This document shows, piece after piece, positions 1 to 8,556 of a stretch of DNA of 64,000 bases. Made by a program: the position numbers and the translations under genes. The stretch is from Marixanthomonas sp963974425 (GTDB lineage Bacteria; Bacteroidota; Bacteroidia; Flavobacteriales; Flavobacteriaceae). The notes under the pieces are model-generated. The model made no database searches. It was not told the origin of the DNA and saw only the letters and a program-made list of their open reading frames with translations. The stretch lies in NCBI RefSeq assembly GCF_963974425.1, contig NZ_CAXBCK010000006.1, positions 28,808-92,807 on the forward strand. Reading direction: 5' to 3'. Positions within the stretch are counted from its first letter, which is position 1; the number at the start of each line of letters is the position of its first letter.

Positions 1-967
1 AATTGAACCAGGAGTAGTTATTGAGTTTGCTGATGGAGCAGGAATGAAAATTAGAGACGATGGATCATTGAATGCTGTTGGAACCCAAAATGACCCCATA
101 ATATTAAGTGCAACTACAAAGATAAAAGGAGCTTGGAAAGGAATACTCTCTAGCAGTGAAAGTGTAAAAAATCAATTTGAGTATGTAAATATTGAATATG
201 CAGGTGATGGTGGTTTGACCAGTAATAGTGAGCCAGCCAGTTTAATTTTAGCATCTGAAGCATATTTTAGATTAAATAATGTAAGCATAAAGAACGGATT
301 AAATAATGGTATAGCGGCCACAGCTTATAATTATAATGTCGAAATTAATAATTGTACGATCACAAATACAGATATACCAATTTATACCATTCCTATTGTA
401 GCCAGCAATATTTCCGGAGGCGATTTTACAGGAAATAATACTGATGTCATAAGATTAACTGGTACTGGTGTGCAATCTATTAACGAATCTCAAACTTGGA
501 ATAATTTAGGAGTACCCTATAGAATGGCAAGCGATCTAGTAATTATAGATGGCGCAAAATTTACCATCGAACCGGGGGTTATTATTGAATTTGAAGATAC
601 AAAAGGTATTGAAATTGATAAACTGTTTGATGAAGGAAGTGCCATCATTGCCGTGGGAACAGAAGCAAAACCGATAACTTTTACAGGAGTCACTAAAGTA
701 TCTGGTGCTTGGAGCACAATTTCCGTTCGCCGCACTACCTCTGTTCAAAATAAAATAGATAACGTTTTAATTGAGTATGCTGGCGGTGCAGGAGCTGGTG
801 GTGCTATTGAAATGTGGGTAGATCCAGTGTTAAGTGTTACAAACACAACTTTTAAAGATATTGATGCTTGTGCATTATATAACCGGTATGGACCAACTAA
901 TCCAAACCTTACTGAAGGTGATAATACCTTAGTAAATGTAAACGGTGGCTATATGTGTCATGATTAA
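1..967 (+). CDS. Right-handed beta-helix surface protein, 5' end outside window (partial)
   Basis: The reading frame is open from base 2 and continues past the left edge, so only the C-terminal part (about 321 residues) is present. It closely resembles residues 175-496 of the lipoprotein at 14101-15591, sharing for example VLIEYAGGAGAGGAIEM and the cysteine-containing end GGYMC. By that comparison about 174 residues are missing, which in the paralogue hold the lipobox and an FN3-like domain. The repeated turns (IEPGVVIEFED, ITFTGVTK-like strands) suggest a right-handed parallel beta-helix, as in polysaccharide-binding or surface proteins. No catalytic motif is recognised. It is followed by a hairpin terminator and the T9SS gene at 1157, the same order as in the second module. 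Confidence 0.75.
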   Translation, partial: IEPGVVIEFADGAGMKIRDDGSLNAVGTQNDPIILSATTKIKGAWKGILSSSESVKNQFEYVNIEYAGDGGLTSNSEPASLILASEAYFRLNNVSIKNGLNNGIAATAYNYNVEINNCTITNTDIPIYTIPIVASNISGGDFTGNNTDVIRLTGTGVQSINESQTWNNLGVPYRMASDLVIIDGAKFTIEPGVIIEFEDTKGIEIDKLFDEGSAIIAVGTEAKPITFTGVTKVSGAWSTISVRRTTSVQNKIDNVLIEYAGGAGAGGAIEMWVDPVLSVTNTTFKDIDACALYNRYGPTNPNLTEGDNTLVNVNGGYMCHD

Positions 968-1011
968 ATAATTAAAATCATTACCTATAAAAATTCTCAC
1001 TAAATTTTTAC

Positions 1012-1048
1012 CCTGTGCCAATTTCAATTGGACTTGGCACAGGTTTTT
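1012..1048 (+). terminator. Hairpin terminator A
   Basis: Stem CCTGTGCCAA (1012-1021) pairs with TTGGCACAGG (1034-1043) and is followed by TTTTT. The loop contains a second possible pairing (CCAATT with AATTGG). It lies 45 bases after the beta-helix gene and is nearly identical to the hairpin at 15799-15836. Confidence 0.8.
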
Positions 1049-1156
1049 ATCTTAACTTTTGTTGCATAGTTAATTATACTTGATAACCAAGTGTTCATTA
1101 TTAAAATGTGATGGAGGGGGTATAAGAAATTATAAATCAAAATTAAATTAATTATT

Positions 1157-2242
1157 ATGAAAACAATATTTACATTTTTAAGTATGCTACTCTTTACAGT
1201 AGCAATGGCACAGGACAAAGTTTTTGTGCACACGGCAACAACAGGCAATATTAGTCTTGATGCCACCGAATTGGACCATCCCGACCTCAACGGTAATCCC
1301 AGTGCTATCATTATGGTTACGCATAACCTTAACTATGGTGGAGTACAGTACAACGACCATGTAACGGGTACCTTTTATAACAATGGTACATCTAGATGGA
1401 TGGTGTACAATGAAAACAATGACCCTATGGTAGAAGGCTCGTCTTACAATATTTATATCATTGATGGTGGTGATGGGGATGGCGTAGTGGCATCTGGAAC
1501 TGACTATAGAGTTAGAGTGAATAACCCGAGCATTAATGGTAACCCAGATGCCATAATTCTATATGCCAACTATTACAATACTTTTCAAGTACGCAACGAT
1601 AATAATTACGGGGTGTATTACGATACTGGCGACGAGTATTGGTATGTATTTAATGAAGATACCGATGAAAATATTCCTGCTCAAGCTGCTTTCGATGTAT
1701 TAATTGGTGAAGGCACTGGAGAGGCCACGGCTTTTAAACATACAGCTACAGCTGGGAATATATCTTCCAACTATACCGTAATAGACCATCCAAGCCTAAA
1801 CGGAAAGCCGGAAGCCTATCCCGTTATTACCCACAATTGGGGAGTTGCTGGAGATCTTAGTAATGTATTATTAGATCATACTATAGGGGCCTGGTACGAT
1901 GGTAGTAAATGGAACATATATACCGAAGACATCTCCGCAATGCCAGAAGATACCATGTTTAATATATATGTTGCCGATGAAGTATTAGGAGTTAGTGATA
2001 ACGAAACCATCGCTGAAATAACCTCATACCCGAACCCAACAACAGAAGAAGTTACTTTCAGTTCAAAAGAAATAATTTCAAATATTATTATTTACAATTT
2101 ATTAGGACAAGAAGTAAAACAAATAATTGGAGACAACAGTAACAGCTTTACTATAAATATATCTGAACTTTCAGCAGGCAACTATATTGCAAAGGTTCAA
2201 GCCGGAAAAGCAGTTAAATCTATAAAGCTAATCAAACAATAA
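1157..2242 (+). CDS. Secreted DUF7452-like repeat protein with T9SS sorting domain
   Basis: 361 residues. Residues 1-19 form a signal peptide ending AMAQ. Three related modules follow (about 22-110, 115-185 and 195-270), each with a pattern like FVHTAT..N.. and DHP.LNGNP..... The first and third are clear and the second is degenerate; they resemble the DUF7452 family, whose role is unknown. Residues from about 280 form a type IX secretion C-terminal domain (SYPNPTTEEVTF, YNLLGQEV, SAGNYIAKV), so the product is probably exported across the outer membrane. The leader and the first nine codons match the gene at 15942, while the mature part does not. Confidence 0.8.
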   Translation: MKTIFTFLSMLLFTVAMAQDKVFVHTATTGNISLDATELDHPDLNGNPSAIIMVTHNLNYGGVQYNDHVTGTFYNNGTSRWMVYNENNDPMVEGSSYNIYIIDGGDGDGVVASGTDYRVRVNNPSINGNPDAIILYANYYNTFQVRNDNNYGVYYDTGDEYWYVFNEDTDENIPAQAAFDVLIGEGTGEATAFKHTATAGNISSNYTVIDHPSLNGKPEAYPVITHNWGVAGDLSNVLLDHTIGAWYDGSKWNIYTEDISAMPEDTMFNIYVADEVLGVSDNETIAEITSYPNPTTEEVTFSSKEIISNIIIYNLLGQEVKQIIGDNSNSFTINISELSAGNYIAKVQAGKAVKSIKLIKQ

Positions 2243-2259
2243 TTTGGTGTAATTTTTGG

Positions 2260-2297
2260 CCTGTGTCAACAACGTATGGGGTTGGCGCAGGTTTTTT
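2260..2297 (+). terminator. Hairpin terminator B
   Basis: Arms CCTGTGTCAAC (2260-2270) and GTTGGCGCAGG (2281-2291) pair over all eleven positions, two of them as G-T wobbles, and are followed by six T. It ends the T9SS gene at 1157 and is a sibling of the hairpin at 17701-17739. The two wobble changes keep the stem intact, which suggests the structure is under selection. Confidence 0.8.
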
Positions 2298-2541
2298 AAA
2301 TAAGAAAACATTTTACTTAGTGAAATGCTTTAATTATAGAGATATATTAATTAGGTCTAAAAATAAAAGTATAATTACCTAAAAACTCAGATTTAAATGA
2401 ATTTAATGAATAATAATTGTCAAAATAACATACTAAAATAGCTAATATTAACTCTTCTTCTCTTGTAAATGGGATTATTTCATTTGAATATATTTTAAAT
2501 ACAAATTAATGTTATAATACTATTCTTATTTTACTTCTATA

Positions 2542-3380
2542 TTAAATAATCGTTTTTTTTAAAATCTCCATATTATCACTTACCTTTCGTTCTACTACAC
2601 ACGCATAAATTTGAGTAGTAGATAGCTTTCTATGTCCCAAAAGTTTTGAAACCGTTTCTATTGGCACCCCGTTAGAAAGGGTTACCGTGGTTGCAAAAGT
2701 ATGTCGGGCTATATGGAAGGTAAGTTTCTTTCGGATGTTTAATATTCTGGCAATCTCCTTCAAGTATTCATTGACTTTTGGTTGGAATAAGCAGGCAACA
2801 ACAAACCAGTTATTTTTTCTTGTGATTTATATTTAAACAAAATCTCTTGTATTTTTGGGAGAATAGGCTTTTTCACAGGTGTTGCTCTTTTTTCTCTTGC
2901 AGTGTATATCCATTGATTTCATCTATGCCCCAAACAATATGATCTGTTGTAAAGTGTTTTACATCAATGTAGGAAAGACCGGTAAAACAAGAGAAAATAA
3001 ATATATCACGCGTCTTGGATAAAGTGAACTTCTTGGAATCTAAATTAATAATCTGATCCAACTCACACTTGCCTAAAAATTCCCGCTCAACTCTGGTGAA
3101 TTTCAGTCTGAATTTAGCAAAAGGATCTTTTTGAATCCATTCTAATCTCTGAGCTAGATTGAATAGTTTTTTTTAATCGCTCTAAATGTTTCATAAACCC
3201 TTATTAGATGGAGTAGGCCGGTGAAGTTTGTAAAAAATGTTCAAAACAAACTATAAAACGATAGTTGATTTGCTTTAGATAGATATCATCAGACTTTAAG
3301 CTGCTATTTAAAAAACTCATAGAGATACTTTTCAATAGTACATAACTCTTATGTGTTCCGGGTTTGAGAACTGTTTTCAT
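2542..3380 (-). pseudogene. Decayed tyrosine recombinase, diverged copy of 17941-19158
   Basis: Three reading-frame fragments on the minus strand (2542-2763, 2873-3061, 3204-3380) align in order with residues from about 121 to the end of the intact recombinase at 17941-19158. The last fragment still has HIARHTF, LLGHRKLSTTQIY and the ERKVSD end. The linking stretch 2764-2872 also aligns (EKITGLLLPAYSNQK) but in shifted frames. The N-terminal 120 or so residues are gone: homology stops near 3380, where MKTVLKPGT begins, and unrelated sequence precedes it. Several frameshifts make a functional enzyme unlikely. Confidence 0.85.
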
Positions 3381-3560
3381 GAAAGAGAGCAAACGATTGC
3401 TTTCGGCGACTGTAAATTCACGAGCTATTGCCGCTTCCAAGAGCCCGTCCGATATTTTTGTCGAACTTTACAAAGGCAACCCAATACAATTTTTCTTCTT
3501 CCTTAGAATAGCTTCCATGGTAGTCTCTCCAAGCTTTTGCTTTTAATTCGTAAAGTTGGG
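3381..3560 (-). pseudogene. Unrecognised gene remnant fused to the decayed recombinase
   Basis: On the minus strand the stretch reads as protein-like sequence in two frames: LYELKAKAWRDYHGSYSKEE, EEKLYWVAFVKFDKNIG, then after a frame change LEAAIAREFTVAESNRLLSF. The second part runs in frame into the recombinase fragment at 3380. It does not match the N-terminus of the intact recombinase, and I do not recognise the family. It is probably the broken end of another gene joined to the recombinase by a deletion. Confidence 0.35.
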
Positions 3561-3585
3561 CCTTTTTAACTCAGCAAGTATTAAA

Positions 3586-3717
3586 ATGGAAACGCCCAAA
3601 AGGGCCGATCAAAACACTTATTTTATAGACTATCAAGACACCCAAGCCGTGATTTTGGGCATAACCTATAATTTTGGAAACCAACAGGTAAAAAACAATC
3701 CAGGTAAATACAAATAG
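3586..3717 (+). pseudogene. C-terminal remnant of an outer-membrane beta-barrel receptor
   Basis: A 43-codon frame, open upstream only to a stop at 3544-3546, ends in YFIDYQDTQAVILGITYNFG followed by a short basic tail. An alternating final strand ending in ITYNFG is typical of the last barrel strand of TonB-dependent or related outer-membrane proteins in Bacteroidota. It has no start or signal peptide of its own and is only the last ~40 residues. It probably marks a deletion that joined a lost receptor gene to the recombinase remnant. Confidence 0.45.
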
Positions 3718-3816
3718 AGGAATAAGAACGGTTGTAACCTCCACACTTTCCAGAAGTAACTTGATTACTATAATTCAAAGGCTTTCAGCATTTCTCTAAA
3801 AAGTACATTTTTTTGT

Positions 3817-3824
3817 TAACTTTG
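3817..3824 (+). promoter_or_regulatory. Putative -7 promoter box of the hybrid regulator
   Basis: TAACTTTG matches the Bacteroidota -7 consensus TAnnTTTG exactly and lies 60 bases before the GTG start at 3885. I see no clear TTG -33 element at the usual spacing. Confidence 0.4.
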
Positions 3825-3884
3825 ACAACTGTCTTATTAGAATCTGATGCTTCTATCGAAAAATAGGGCAAGAATATTCTTTAA

Positions 3885-6515
3885 GTGTCTACATTAATAA
3901 TTCCTAGATTAAACCTTAATTTTTTGAGAAAAACGGCGCATTATATTTTATTTTTAGTAGTAATATACGGGTGTTGCATGCCGTTATTTGCTCAAGAAAG
4001 GGTATCTCGTGTTTATACGCCAAACGACGGTTTGTCTGGAGCATACATAGGCCATATTGACCAAGATTCACAAGGGTATATTTGGTTTAGCGGTGATGCT
4101 AGTTTGAGCCGGTATGACGGGCATGAGTTTAAAAATTATATTGGCGGCAAAGACCTTACGGGAAAACGGATATTTGATAGTCACGAAATGCCTAATGGAG
4201 AACTCTATGTAATTGCAGTGCCTGCAATTGACGCTATTAAAAAAGACGGTAGGGTAAGAAAAGGTGTCATTCAGCTTGCCCCTCATATTTATGAATTTTA
4301 CCCGCAAGAAGATGGTAGTGTTTATGCTACTTCCGCAGGAGACCTCGGCTTGTTTGAGCTTAAAAAAGATACTCTTGTCCGTTGGAGCCAAACAGGAAAA
4401 ATACCAGAAGAGGAGGTTTATTTCCCCAATGCATACCTTAAGTTGTCCGATTCGCTCCACTTAGTGGGTGGGCAATTTTATATTAGCGAAAACAAAGCAA
4501 AACAATCCATCTACCCTAGTTTGCTGTTACTGAACAATAGGGGCGACACCTTGGCCTATGACGACAAAAACCAGTCTAAACTCGTACAACGTTTATACAA
4601 AGATCGACAAGACCGTATTTGGGTCTGTGGTCGTGAGGGGTTACACCTGTTTAACCCCAATGTAACCTTGGAAACTTCTCCAGAGGACATGTATTTACCT
4701 CTACCAGCCGAGTTTGATCGTTCGGAACTTACTGATGTTTATATTATCGATATGCTGCAAGACCGCAACGGCAATTATTGGTTTGCTACAAAAAAAGGCT
4801 TGGTAAAAGTAGGACCAAAAAATAACTTTTTTGTTTATGGACGTAAAGAAGGATTACCTTCTAGCGTAGTTATTGATTTGTGTGAAGACCGAGAAGGGAA
4901 TATATGGGCCGCTACCTCTGATGGGGCCGCAAAAATATCTTTGGGCGGGAACCATTTCTATTTAACAAAAAAAGATGGCTTGTATAGCGACTTTATTATA
5001 GACCTGTTACCAGGGGGCAACGACGTGCTCTACGTTTCCACTACGAAGGGGGACAAAGGAGCGGTGCAACAACTGGAGTTGAGCTCTGGGGAACTCAAAA
5101 CCTGTATAGAGGGTCAAGGGGCTTATAACTTGATAAAGCCGGGTGACGGAAAGGTCTATCTCTCCAAAGGAGAAGGAAGGACTATGCAGCAACAGCTTTT
5201 TGAATTTGATACCATAACAGGCCTTGTGGGACATAAAGTTTTTGATGTCAAAAAAGATTGGGTGTACAAAACAGCCATAGCGGCAGACGATAAAGGCTAC
5301 TTCTTTACCGGATCCACCGAGCTGCAAGTGATACCTCCTCATAACGGAATGCAATATCCCCTTAAAGTACCTTCTTTACAAGGGCAAATAAGCCACGTTA
5401 AACTTGATTCACAAGGCCGTCTGTGGGTGGGAAACCTTCACAATCAGTTGTTCCGTCTTACGCTTTCTTATAAAGATGATGGCACCATTAAAGTGGAGAA
5501 GGTCGATAACTTAAGTCACCTTATAAAAGGCTATGTTATAGAAGAGCTTTTTTTTGACCAAAATAAAACACTTTGGGTAGGAACCGAATCAGGCGATTTG
5601 TTGCATATCGAGAAATCGAACAAGTATAATGAAGCTTTTGTCTATCCCAGGCTATCGGCTGCTTATGGAGAAACAAGCCAACTCAATGAGGATAGTAACG
5701 CCGTGATTTGGAACACCTCCTCCACCGGAATTTATAAATACACTCCCCAACAAAGTGAAACAGGAGAAAAAGGACAAACTACCTATCGGTCTTTTGATTT
5801 TGGAAAAGCAAACACACTTAGCAATTGGGTAAGCACCCCGGTATTTCAAACCGGAAATAATGAATATTACGCCGGCACCTCAAACGGTCTGCTCTTTTTT
5901 AAAGACAACCAAACAGATACCTTGCCCCCGCCACGAGTAATCCTTACCCAAGCTGCAGTAAACGACAGTTTGCTTTACGGTTTTGGTGAAGAAAAGCAGC
6001 GTTTAAAAGATCACCAAAACAACTTAAATTTTATGTTTTCGGCCCTTTCGTTTACAAATGAAGAAGCTGTGGAGTACAGTTACCGGTTGGTAAGTCGAAA
6101 TGCCAAAAAAAACGCTTTGGGCTGGAGTACTCCGTCTGGTCAAAACATAGTAAACTTTGCCAACTTAAAGCCCGATAATTATATTTTTGAAGTACGTGCC
6201 TTAGGCCTTAACGGAAAATGGGGACGTCCTACCATAGCAACTTTTAGCATTGCTCCGCCTTGGTATCAAACGTGGTGGTTTACCCTGCTTTGGATTTTGG
6301 CAGTTGCTTTGGCCGTTTACAGTATTTTTAAAATGCGTTTACGGAGCATAACCCGCCGGAGAGCCAACCAAAAACTGAGGGAAATGGACTCCTTTAAGTC
6401 ACATTTTTTCGCTAATATTTCACACGAGTTCCGCACGCCGCTTACTTTGATAACTGCCCCGGTGGAAAAATACTTGAGCCAACCTAACCTCCCAGTCGAA
6501 CAGAAAAAGACTTAA
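3885..6515 (+). CDS. Hybrid two-component system protein, N-terminal part (frameshifted)
   Basis: 876 residues from a GTG start; no ATG precedes the signal peptide (residues about 15-37, ending LFAQ). Residues about 40-690 are two-component regulator propeller repeats (D..GYIWFSG, DRNGNYWFATKKGL, DREGNIWAATSDG), forming a periplasmic sensor. A Y_Y_Y domain follows at about 695-795, and one membrane helix at about 800-818. The dimerisation domain has its phospho-acceptor histidine at residue 847 in ISHEFRTPLTLI. The frame then stops at 6513, before the kinase domain, which continues in the -1 frame. Hybrid regulators of this type sense extracellular glycans or their products in Bacteroidota; the ligand here is unknown. 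Confidence 0.85.
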   Translation: MSTLIIPRLNLNFLRKTAHYILFLVVIYGCCMPLFAQERVSRVYTPNDGLSGAYIGHIDQDSQGYIWFSGDASLSRYDGHEFKNYIGGKDLTGKRIFDSHEMPNGELYVIAVPAIDAIKKDGRVRKGVIQLAPHIYEFYPQEDGSVYATSAGDLGLFELKKDTLVRWSQTGKIPEEEVYFPNAYLKLSDSLHLVGGQFYISENKAKQSIYPSLLLLNNRGDTLAYDDKNQSKLVQRLYKDRQDRIWVCGREGLHLFNPNVTLETSPEDMYLPLPAEFDRSELTDVYIIDMLQDRNGNYWFATKKGLVKVGPKNNFFVYGRKEGLPSSVVIDLCEDREGNIWAATSDGAAKISLGGNHFYLTKKDGLYSDFIIDLLPGGNDVLYVSTTKGDKGAVQQLELSSGELKTCIEGQGAYNLIKPGDGKVYLSKGEGRTMQQQLFEFDTITGLVGHKVFDVKKDWVYKTAIAADDKGYFFTGSTELQVIPPHNGMQYPLKVPSLQGQISHVKLDSQGRLWVGNLHNQLFRLTLSYKDDGTIKVEKVDNLSHLIKGYVIEELFFDQNKTLWVGTESGDLLHIEKSNKYNEAFVYPRLSAAYGETSQLNEDSNAVIWNTSSTGIYKYTPQQSETGEKGQTTYRSFDFGKANTLSNWVSTPVFQTGNNEYYAGTSNGLLFFKDNQTDTLPPPRVILTQAAVNDSLLYGFGEEKQRLKDHQNNLNFMFSALSFTNEEAVEYSYRLVSRNAKKNALGWSTPSGQNIVNFANLKPDNYIFEVRALGLNGKWGRPTIATFSIAPPWYQTWWFTLLWILAVALAVYSIFKMRLRSITRRRANQKLREMDSFKSHFFANISHEFRTPLTLITAPVEKYLSQPNLPVEQKKT

Positions 6516-7936
6516 CTACCATAAACCAAAATGTAGACCGCCTTTTGGGCTTGGTCGACCAGTTGCTCGATTTATCGAAACTGGAGTCAGGACACAGAAA
6601 ACTACAAGTCGAAAAAGGTGATTTGTACCGTTTGATGTGCCAGTTGGCCGGTGCGTTCCGGTATCAAGCAGAACAAAAACAGATTGATTACTCCGTGGAA
6701 CTGGAAGAAACCGATGTGGTTTGGTTTGACCGTGACATTGTAGAAAAATCCATCATCAACCTTTTGGGCAATGCTTTTAAATATACCGTCAAGGGTGGAA
6801 GTATCATTTTTTCTTCGGAACGGAGAAACGGAACTTTTACACTCTCAGTAGAAAATACGGCCCTGCATTTTTCAGAAGAAAAAATGAAACAGCTTTTTAA
6901 CCGTTTTCACCAAGAGGACGAGAATGTCGAGGGCACGGGCATAGGTTTGGCCTTAGTGAAGGAGTTAATCGCACTTTCTCACGGCACTATTTCTGTGACC
7001 AACACAGGAACGGACAAGGTGCGTTTTACCCTTGCTTTTCCTATTGAAGAAAAGGCTTACGCCCCTGAAGAACGTATTGAAAAAAGCACGGAAACACTTC
7101 CGAAATTAGAAGTGAAGAGCATTAAGGAGATATCGGTAGAAGAAAGAACGGCTGCTAAAAAACCGTCCCAAAAACTGAACGAAGACAGCCGTATCTTACT
7201 CGTGGTAGAAGACAATGCTGACCTGCGGGCTTATTTGTGCGATATTTTTTCAGACGCTTTTGCCGTGATTGAAGCTCAAGATGGGGAAGAAGGCTGGGAA
7301 AAGGCCTTGAAATGGGTGCCCGATATGGTTATTTCAGACGTGATGATGCCCAAAAAGACTGGATTGGAACTTTGTGATGACCTCAAGACCGACCCCCGCA
7401 CTAGCCATATTCCCGTAGTGTTGCTCACGGCCAAAAGTGGTGAGGAAAATCAAAATACCGGACTGCAAACCGGAGCCGACGACTACATTGCCAAACCATT
7501 TAAGACCAAAAACCTAAAGCAGAAGGTGCAAAACATTATTGCCACGCGGCAACGTTTGCGCGAACGTTATCGCCAAGAAATAGTGCTGATGCCAAAAGAC
7601 CTGGCCTTTTCTTCAACAGACGAGGATTTTCTCAAAAAGATACAGGACGTATTAGAAGAGGAACTTACCTCTCCCAATTTTGGCCCTGATGCATTTAGCA
7701 AGGAATTGGGAATGAGCCGTATGCAGTTGCACCGCAAACTCAAATCACTTACAGGGCAATCTACTTCGGTCTTTATCCGTAACCAACGATTAAAACTTGC
7801 CGCCAAGCTGTTGAAAAAGTCTGATACCAATATAGCGCAGGTAGGTTATGCTGTGGGATTTAGTTCGCCGTCCTACTTTTCACGCTCCTTTAAAAAAGCC
7901 TACGGGCAGAGCCCGAAAGAATTTTCTGGGCGGTAA
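6509..7936 (+). CDS. Hybrid two-component system protein, C-terminal part (kinase, receiver, AraC HTH)
   Basis: This is the continuation of the preceding gene in the -1 frame, beginning DLTTINQNVDRLLGLVDQLL without a gap in the family alignment. It has no convincing start of its own; a TTG at 6545 falls inside the dimerisation domain. It holds the HATPase domain (N box NLLGNAFKYT, G box EGTGIGLALVKEL), a receiver domain (VVEDNADLR, phospho-acceptor Asp in MVISDVMMPKKTG, Lys in YIAKPF) and a C-terminal AraC-type helix-turn-helix (VGYAVGFSSPSYFSRSFKK). One extra A in the run at 6504-6508 would join both parts into about 1,350 residues, the usual length of the family. Confidence 0.85.
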   Translation, partial: DLTTINQNVDRLLGLVDQLLDLSKLESGHRKLQVEKGDLYRLMCQLAGAFRYQAEQKQIDYSVELEETDVVWFDRDIVEKSIINLLGNAFKYTVKGGSIIFSSERRNGTFTLSVENTALHFSEEKMKQLFNRFHQEDENVEGTGIGLALVKELIALSHGTISVTNTGTDKVRFTLAFPIEEKAYAPEERIEKSTETLPKLEVKSIKEISVEERTAAKKPSQKLNEDSRILLVVEDNADLRAYLCDIFSDAFAVIEAQDGEEGWEKALKWVPDMVISDVMMPKKTGLELCDDLKTDPRTSHIPVVLLTAKSGEENQNTGLQTGADDYIAKPFKTKNLKQKVQNIIATRQRLRERYRQEIVLMPKDLAFSSTDEDFLKKIQDVLEEELTSPNFGPDAFSKELGMSRMQLHRKLKSLTGQSTSVFIRNQRLKLAAKLLKKSDTNIAQVGYAVGFSSPSYFSRSFKKAYGQSPKEFSGR

Positions 7937-8556
7937 ATAACTTTATGGTTTGTCATTAATAAAGAGGTATGGGTTGTGGGTTTTGGTACTTCAAGTCTTA
8001 CCTTCGGCGCTCTAAGCACCAATCACCACAGAGCATTTTTCTTCCATCTTAGTGTTCTGCATTTCCATTTTTATCCTTTTTGAGCCATTGACTTAGGGAC
8101 AAAAGTTAAATACTCATACCGTCTTGATTGTTAATGTATTAATAGTTATTCTGTTACAATACTACACGTGTTTGTTACAATAGTGTAGGCGTTTAAAAAA
8201 AAGTGCAAGTATCTGTTACAATAGTGAAAGCCTTCTGCCTCGGCACACTACTACTTTTGGAGCAACAAAAACGCAAAGGGAATCCTGGATTTTGAAAAAA
8301 TACAAGTGCAAAAGCGAATCAGAAACCTCCTTAGGTCACCTTCAGGAGCAGGACATTTATATCAATGTGGATTATATAGAACAAGGGAATCACACATTGA
8401 ACATAGTACATAAAAACAAGGTGGTGGTGCAGGTATCTTTTCAAATAAAATAATTGATTTTTCCTATTGTACTAACCAACCATGGAAGAATGGTTTAAGA
8501 AGATTTAAAAAATAGAAGAACGAATAGAAAATTAAATAACTGAAAACCTAAATACA
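7937..8556 (+). other. 620-base non-coding region before the secreted repeat protein
   Basis: No intact gene is seen. The region holds three phased direct repeats (8152-8224) and, at 8280-8453, a frame that reads like a protein end (LGHLQEQDIYINVDYIEQG, ending VVVQVSFQIK and a stop). The latter has no start or recognisable family and may be a gene remnant. Confidence 0.5.
8152..8224 (+). promoter_or_regulatory. Three helically phased direct repeats, putative operators
   Basis: TGTTACAATA occurs three times in the same orientation, starting at 8152, 8173 and 8214, followed by CT or GT. The spacings are 21 and 41 bases, close to two and four helical turns, so all three face the same side of the DNA. 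AraC-family regulators commonly bind direct repeats about 21 bases apart, and the hybrid regulator with an AraC domain ends just upstream. The likely target is the secreted protein at 8557. The link is inferred. Confidence 0.5.

Noticed and set aside
3364..3546. Forward 60-residue frame opposite the recombinase remnant
   Set aside because: The minus strand carries protein-like sequence at the same place, and the forward frame has no start context or recognisable family; it is an antisense shadow.
6545..7936. Independent kinase/response regulator gene starting at TTG 6545
   Set aside because: The TTG lies inside the dimerisation domain, and the sequence just upstream in the same frame (from 6509) continues the family alignment from the preceding gene; it is a frameshifted half.
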